NCBI GenBank assembly: GCA_905197385.1
Contig: CAJJYO010000076.1
Span: 1 to 7,505, forward strand
DNA: 7,505 nucleotides
Reading direction: 5' to 3'
DNA from: an uncultured Collinsella sp.
Lineage (GTDB): Bacteria; Actinomycetota; Coriobacteriia; Coriobacteriales; Coriobacteriaceae
Shown here in pieces: positions 5,208 through 7,505 of this stretch (positions are counted from its first letter, which is position 1; each line of letters starts with the position of its first letter). The notes below the pieces were generated by a model. It did no database searches, was not told the DNA's origin, and was given only the letters and a program-made list of their open reading frames with translations. Both the position numbers and the translations under genes were made by a program.

Positions 5208-6032
5208 TTACGCCAGCACGCCGAAGAACGCGCCGATGATGCCCACGACCATGGTGGCCACGATCAGCACCATGGGGTTGATCTTCTTGGACAGCAGCCA
5301 GTAGTACAGCCAGAAGGCGATCATGCCGAGCATGCCGGGCATGATGCCGTCCAGGATGTCCTGGAGGGTCTGGGCGTCCTCGCCCGAGCCGATGGCCACC
5401 GGGATGCTGGCCCAGAACATGTCCTTGCACATGGCGCCCACGACCATGACGCCCACGATTCCCACGCAGGTCATGATCTTCTGCATGAGGCCGGTCCTCT
5501 GGGCCTCGTCCAGGAAGCCCACGCCCAGCTCGTAGCCCTTGACGGCGCCCCAGATGCGCAGCGCGAAGCCGGGGACGTTGTAGATGAGCAGGAAGGCGAT
5601 GGGGCCGAAGGGGTTGCCGGCCTGGCACAGGCTGATGCCCACCGCGGCGGCGACCACGCGCAGCGTCGACAGGAAGATGGAGTCGCCGATGCCGGACAGC
5701 GGACCCATGAGGGCGGCCTTGACGTCGTTGACGCTCTCGGGCTCGATCTCGCCGCGGGCGACCTTCTCCTCCATGGCCATCGCGATGCCGCCGACGAACG
5801 GGGCGAACTGGACGGTGATGTTGAAGAACGCGCAGTGGCGGTGCAGGGCCGCGGCGTAGTCGTCGGGACGGCCGGCGTAGATCTTCTTGAGCATGTTGGC
5901 GACCATCAGGCAGAAGGCGATGTTCATCTGCTTGTAGTAGGTCCAGGAGAACTCCATGCCCAGGGCGCCGACGTTGACGGCGCTCTTGACGAGGTCGGAG
6001 CGCGTGATCTTGTTCTCGGGACTAGAAGTCAT
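5208..6032 (-). CDS. PTS mannose/fructose/sorbose-family transporter subunit IID
   Basis: This 274-residue protein is the IID membrane subunit of a mannose-family phosphotransferase system. It forms the sugar channel together with IIC in the cytoplasmic membrane. Family marks are WTYYKQMN (30-37), RHCAFFN (65-71) followed by APFVGGIAMAMEE (77-89), and ALMGPLSGIGDSIF (107-120). The C-terminal third is hydrophobic. Two starts are possible: the ATG at 6041 and the ATG at 6032. I chose 6032 because AAGGGG lies 9 nt upstream, whereas it abuts the first ATG. The gene then overlaps the end of IIC by 11 nt, implying translational coupling. Codons end in G or C almost throughout. Mannose-family PTS carry sugars, amino sugars and, in the Salmonella gfr system, glucoselysine and fructoselysine. 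The neighbouring FrlB-like gene favours the last type. Confidence 0.93.
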   Translation of the reverse strand: MTSSPENKITRSDLVKSAVNVGALGMEFSWTYYKQMNIAFCLMVANMLKKIYAGRPDDYAAALHRHCAFFNITVQFAPFVGGIAMAMEEKVARGEIEPESVNDVKAALMGPLSGIGDSIFLSTLRVVAAAVGISLCQAGNPFGPIAFLLIYNVPGFALRIWGAVKGYELGVGFLDEAQRTGLMQKIMTCVGIVGVMVVGAMCKDMFWASIPVAIGSGEDAQTLQDILDGIMPGMLGMIAFWLYYWLLSKKINPMVLIVATMVVGIIGAFFGVLA

Positions 6033-6795
6033 CGTCCTCATCCCCTTCCGCGGAGAGCTGGGGCTGGGCTCCGCCCAGGCCGAGCAGGTCGAACTTGTCG
6101 ATGCCGATGATGATGGCGATCAGGGCGACGCCCAGGACGGGCACGTTGGCGTAGGAGCACAGCAGGAAGCCCAGGAAGTAGAAGGGCACGAGCTGCTTGG
6201 TGAGCACCAGGCGGCCGAGCATGGCGAAGCCCATGGCCGGCAGGATGTTGGCGGCAACGCCAAAGCCAGCAAGGACAAAGGGCGGGATGAAGTCGAGCAG
6301 GCCCTGGATGGCGTCAGCACCCAGATAGAACGACAGCGAGCACAGCAGGAACGCCATGATGATACCGGTCAAACCGATCAGGAAGTGCATCGCATAGACA
6401 CCCTTAAGGTTGCCCTGGCCGGAGTAGACATCAGCGCGGTCGACCAGGATCGGCAGGGCGGCGTTAAGGATGTTCTTGATGGCAAGGCACAGCGTGGCGA
6501 TGGGCATGGCAAGCGCGATGGCTGCCTCGGTGCTCTGGCCCAGCTGGATAGAGAAGGCGCAGGCGAGCACGCCGCCGATCGTCTCATCAGGCGGCACGTA
6601 GGCGCCGATGGAGATCGAGCCCATGAACAGCAGCTCCAGACTCGCACCGATCGCGAGGCCGGACTGCAGGTCCCCCAGCACCAGGCCCACGAGCGGGCAC
6701 AGGACGATGGGGCGGAACGCGTAGAGCGTACCGAGCTGGCAGTCGAACTTACCAAATGCGGCGATAAGTCCGATGAGGATTGCTTGGGTAAGCAT
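6022..6795 (-). CDS. PTS mannose/fructose/sorbose-family transporter subunit IIC
   Basis: This 257-residue polytopic membrane protein is the IIC channel subunit. It shows the family block FRPIVLCPLVGLVLGDL (27-43), then GASLELLFMGSISIGA (50-65) and VPPDE (67-71), with several further hydrophobic segments. The start at 6795 has an AGGGGG-type site a few bases upstream. The C-terminus ends in an acidic tail (EGDEDDDF) outside the membrane core. It lies 58 bp downstream of IIB, with a short hairpin in the gap, and overlaps IID. With IID it moves the sugar across the membrane while phosphate passes from IIA to IIB to the substrate. Confidence 0.93.
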   Translation of the reverse strand: MLTQAILIGLIAAFGKFDCQLGTLYAFRPIVLCPLVGLVLGDLQSGLAIGASLELLFMGSISIGAYVPPDETIGGVLACAFSIQLGQSTEAAIALAMPIATLCLAIKNILNAALPILVDRADVYSGQGNLKGVYAMHFLIGLTGIIMAFLLCSLSFYLGADAIQGLLDFIPPFVLAGFGVAANILPAMGFAMLGRLVLTKQLVPFYFLGFLLCSYANVPVLGVALIAIIIGIDKFDLLGLGGAQPQLSAEGDEDDDF

Positions 6796-6822
6796 ACATC
6801 CCCCTTTCCATATAGGACACTA

Positions 6823-6842
6823 CGAAGAGCTCAGACTCTTCG
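6823..6842 (-). other. Intercistronic stem-loop between IIB and IIC
   Basis: CGAAGAG (6823-6829) pairs with CTCTTCG (6836-6842); one more G-U pair is possible on the minus strand. No U-tract follows, so it is unlikely to be a terminator. An mRNA stability or processing element is the more natural reading. Confidence 0.4.
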
Positions 6843-6853
6843 AAATTGAACGC

Positions 6854-7336
6854 CTAGAGCACGCTGGCGCAGTCGACCTTGGGGTCATCGGCCAGGGGTC
6901 GAATCTCGACCTCAACGCCACGATCCAGCATCTCGCGCACATCGGCTTCCTCGGCCGCGGTCAGGAAGATCTGACGAGAGACCTGACGAGCGTCGGGACG
7001 CTTCTCGTCCTTGGGCTTGGTGTTGCCCAGGTTGACCGACTTGATCTGCGGGCAGCCCTCAACAAGCTGCTTTGCCTCAGCGATAGTGGCGACGCAGATG
7101 ATCATCTTGTACTTGTCGGTCACGCCCGAGTTGATAGCTTCGATTGCATGCTCCATATCTTTGATGACGAGCTTGCAGCCGGCAGGCTTGCCCATCTTGA
7201 GCGTCGTCTTCCACACCGGGTCGTTAGCGACCTTATCGCCCACGCAGAAGATGCAGTTGGAGCCAAGGCCCTGAACCCAGGAAACTGCGACCTGGCCATG
7301 AAGCAGGCGATGGTCAACGCGAAGTAGCTGAATCAT
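6854..7336 (-). CDS. PTS mannose/fructose/sorbose-family transporter subunit IIB
   Basis: This 160-residue soluble cytoplasmic protein is the IIB phosphocarrier. Its N-terminus, LLRVDHRLLHGQVAVSW (4-20), carries the family motif, and His13 in LLHGQV corresponds to the phosphorylated histidine of LevE and ManX IIB. It takes phosphate from IIA and passes it to the sugar held by IIC/IID. I chose the ATG at 7336 because it gives the family N-terminus and a G-rich site (GGGGGG) lies 7 nt upstream. A TTG at 7351 would add only five residues. The family usually has a DDR triplet where this protein has DHR, just before the active histidine. It sits 57 bp after the presumed IIA gene. Confidence 0.93.
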   Translation of the reverse strand: MIQLLRVDHRLLHGQVAVSWVQGLGSNCIFCVGDKVANDPVWKTTLKMGKPAGCKLVIKDMEHAIEAINSGVTDKYKMIICVATIAEAKQLVEGCPQIKSVNLGNTKPKDEKRPDARQVSRQIFLTAAEEADVREMLDRGVEVEIRPLADDPKVDCASVL

Positions 7337-7360
7337 AATGTGACCCCCCAAAGGTCTTGT

Positions 7361-7373
7361 GCCGTCATACGGC
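7361..7373 (-). other. Small hairpin between presumed IIA and IIB
   Basis: GCCGT and ACGGC pair around a 3-nt loop in the gap after the upstream stop codon. The 5-bp stem is short and has no U-tract, so it is only a possible mRNA structure. Confidence 0.25.
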
Positions 7374-7393
7374 GTGTCAGTAGGTGCTGCGGA

Positions 7394-7505
7394 TTAGAAC
7401 TCTTCCTCCTCCTCGTCATCGACCAAAAGATCGTTGACAAACTTCACGCGCGTATCGTCCGCAGCGACGATGGCGCGAATCGTCTCCTCAACCGGCGCCG
7501 ACTCG
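7394..7505 (-). CDS. Probable PTS mannose-family subunit IIA, C-terminal end only
   Basis: The last 36 codons of a minus-strand gene enter the window and stop at TAA (7396-7394). The visible part reads VKFVNDLLVDDEEEEEF at the end, with ETIRAIVAADD before it. No catalytic residue is visible, and the identification rests on position: mannose-family PTS operons commonly place IIA immediately before IIB. The strongly acidic tail ending in Phe resembles the tail of IIC in this operon. A regulator or another protein cannot be excluded until the rest of the gene is seen. Confidence 0.5.
   Translation of the reverse strand, partial: ESAPVEETIRAIVAADDTRVKFVNDLLVDDEEEEEF

Noticed and set aside
5028..6110. 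A 360-codon plus-strand open frame opposite IID and the terminator
   Set aside because: It is antisense to IID, very rich in Asp, His, Gly and Ala, and crosses the terminator. It shows no family motif.

Overview
The window reads as chromosomal DNA of a GC-rich Gram-positive anaerobe. Every gene I can support lies on the minus strand, with strong AGGAGG-like ribosome binding sites and mostly G/C-ending codons. A short-form HisG joined to HisZ, a mannose-family PTS and a FrlB/FrlC pair would fit a gut coriobacterium such as Collinsella. That assignment is inference from gene content and base composition; I cannot confirm the species.

Read in the direction of transcription (right to left), the window begins with the last 36 codons of a gene that is probably PTS subunit IIA (7394-7505). 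Subunits IIB (6854-7336), IIC (6022-6795) and IID (5208-6032) follow. A rho-independent terminator (5131-5173) separates IID from an MFS transporter (3902-5116). A 170-bp regulatory region (3732-3901) carries a good promoter and a perfect 12-bp inverted repeat, and drives a FrlB-like SIS-domain sugar-amine deglycase (2670-3731). After another GC-rich hairpin comes a FrlC-like TIM-barrel epimerase (1760-2596). The leftmost gene (1-1590) is a histidine-biosynthesis gene in which HisZ and short-form HisG are one continuous reading frame; it runs off the left edge.

The likely joint role of the first seven genes is uptake and breakdown of Amadori-type sugar-amines such as fructoselysine or glucoselysine. 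The PTS would import and 6-phosphorylate the substrate, and the SIS enzyme would split the 6-phosphate into glucose-6-phosphate and the free amine. The epimerase would bring in the C3 epimer (psicoselysine type). The FrlB family resemblance, with its catalytic Glu/His pair, and the FrlC family resemblance, with its four metal ligands, are visible in the sequence; the exact substrate is not. In known Frl systems the epimerase acts on unphosphorylated substrate. The MFS protein could therefore be a second, non-phosphorylating entry route, but no FrlD-type kinase is visible here.

The points most worth following up are the HisZ-HisG fusion and its cysteine cluster, the combination of PTS, MFS, deglycase and epimerase, the inverted operator-like pair overlapping the deglycase promoter, and the hairpins that seem to tune expression inside the locus. 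No gap between genes exceeds 170 bp. I saw no tRNA, rRNA, CRISPR array, insertion sequence or phage gene.
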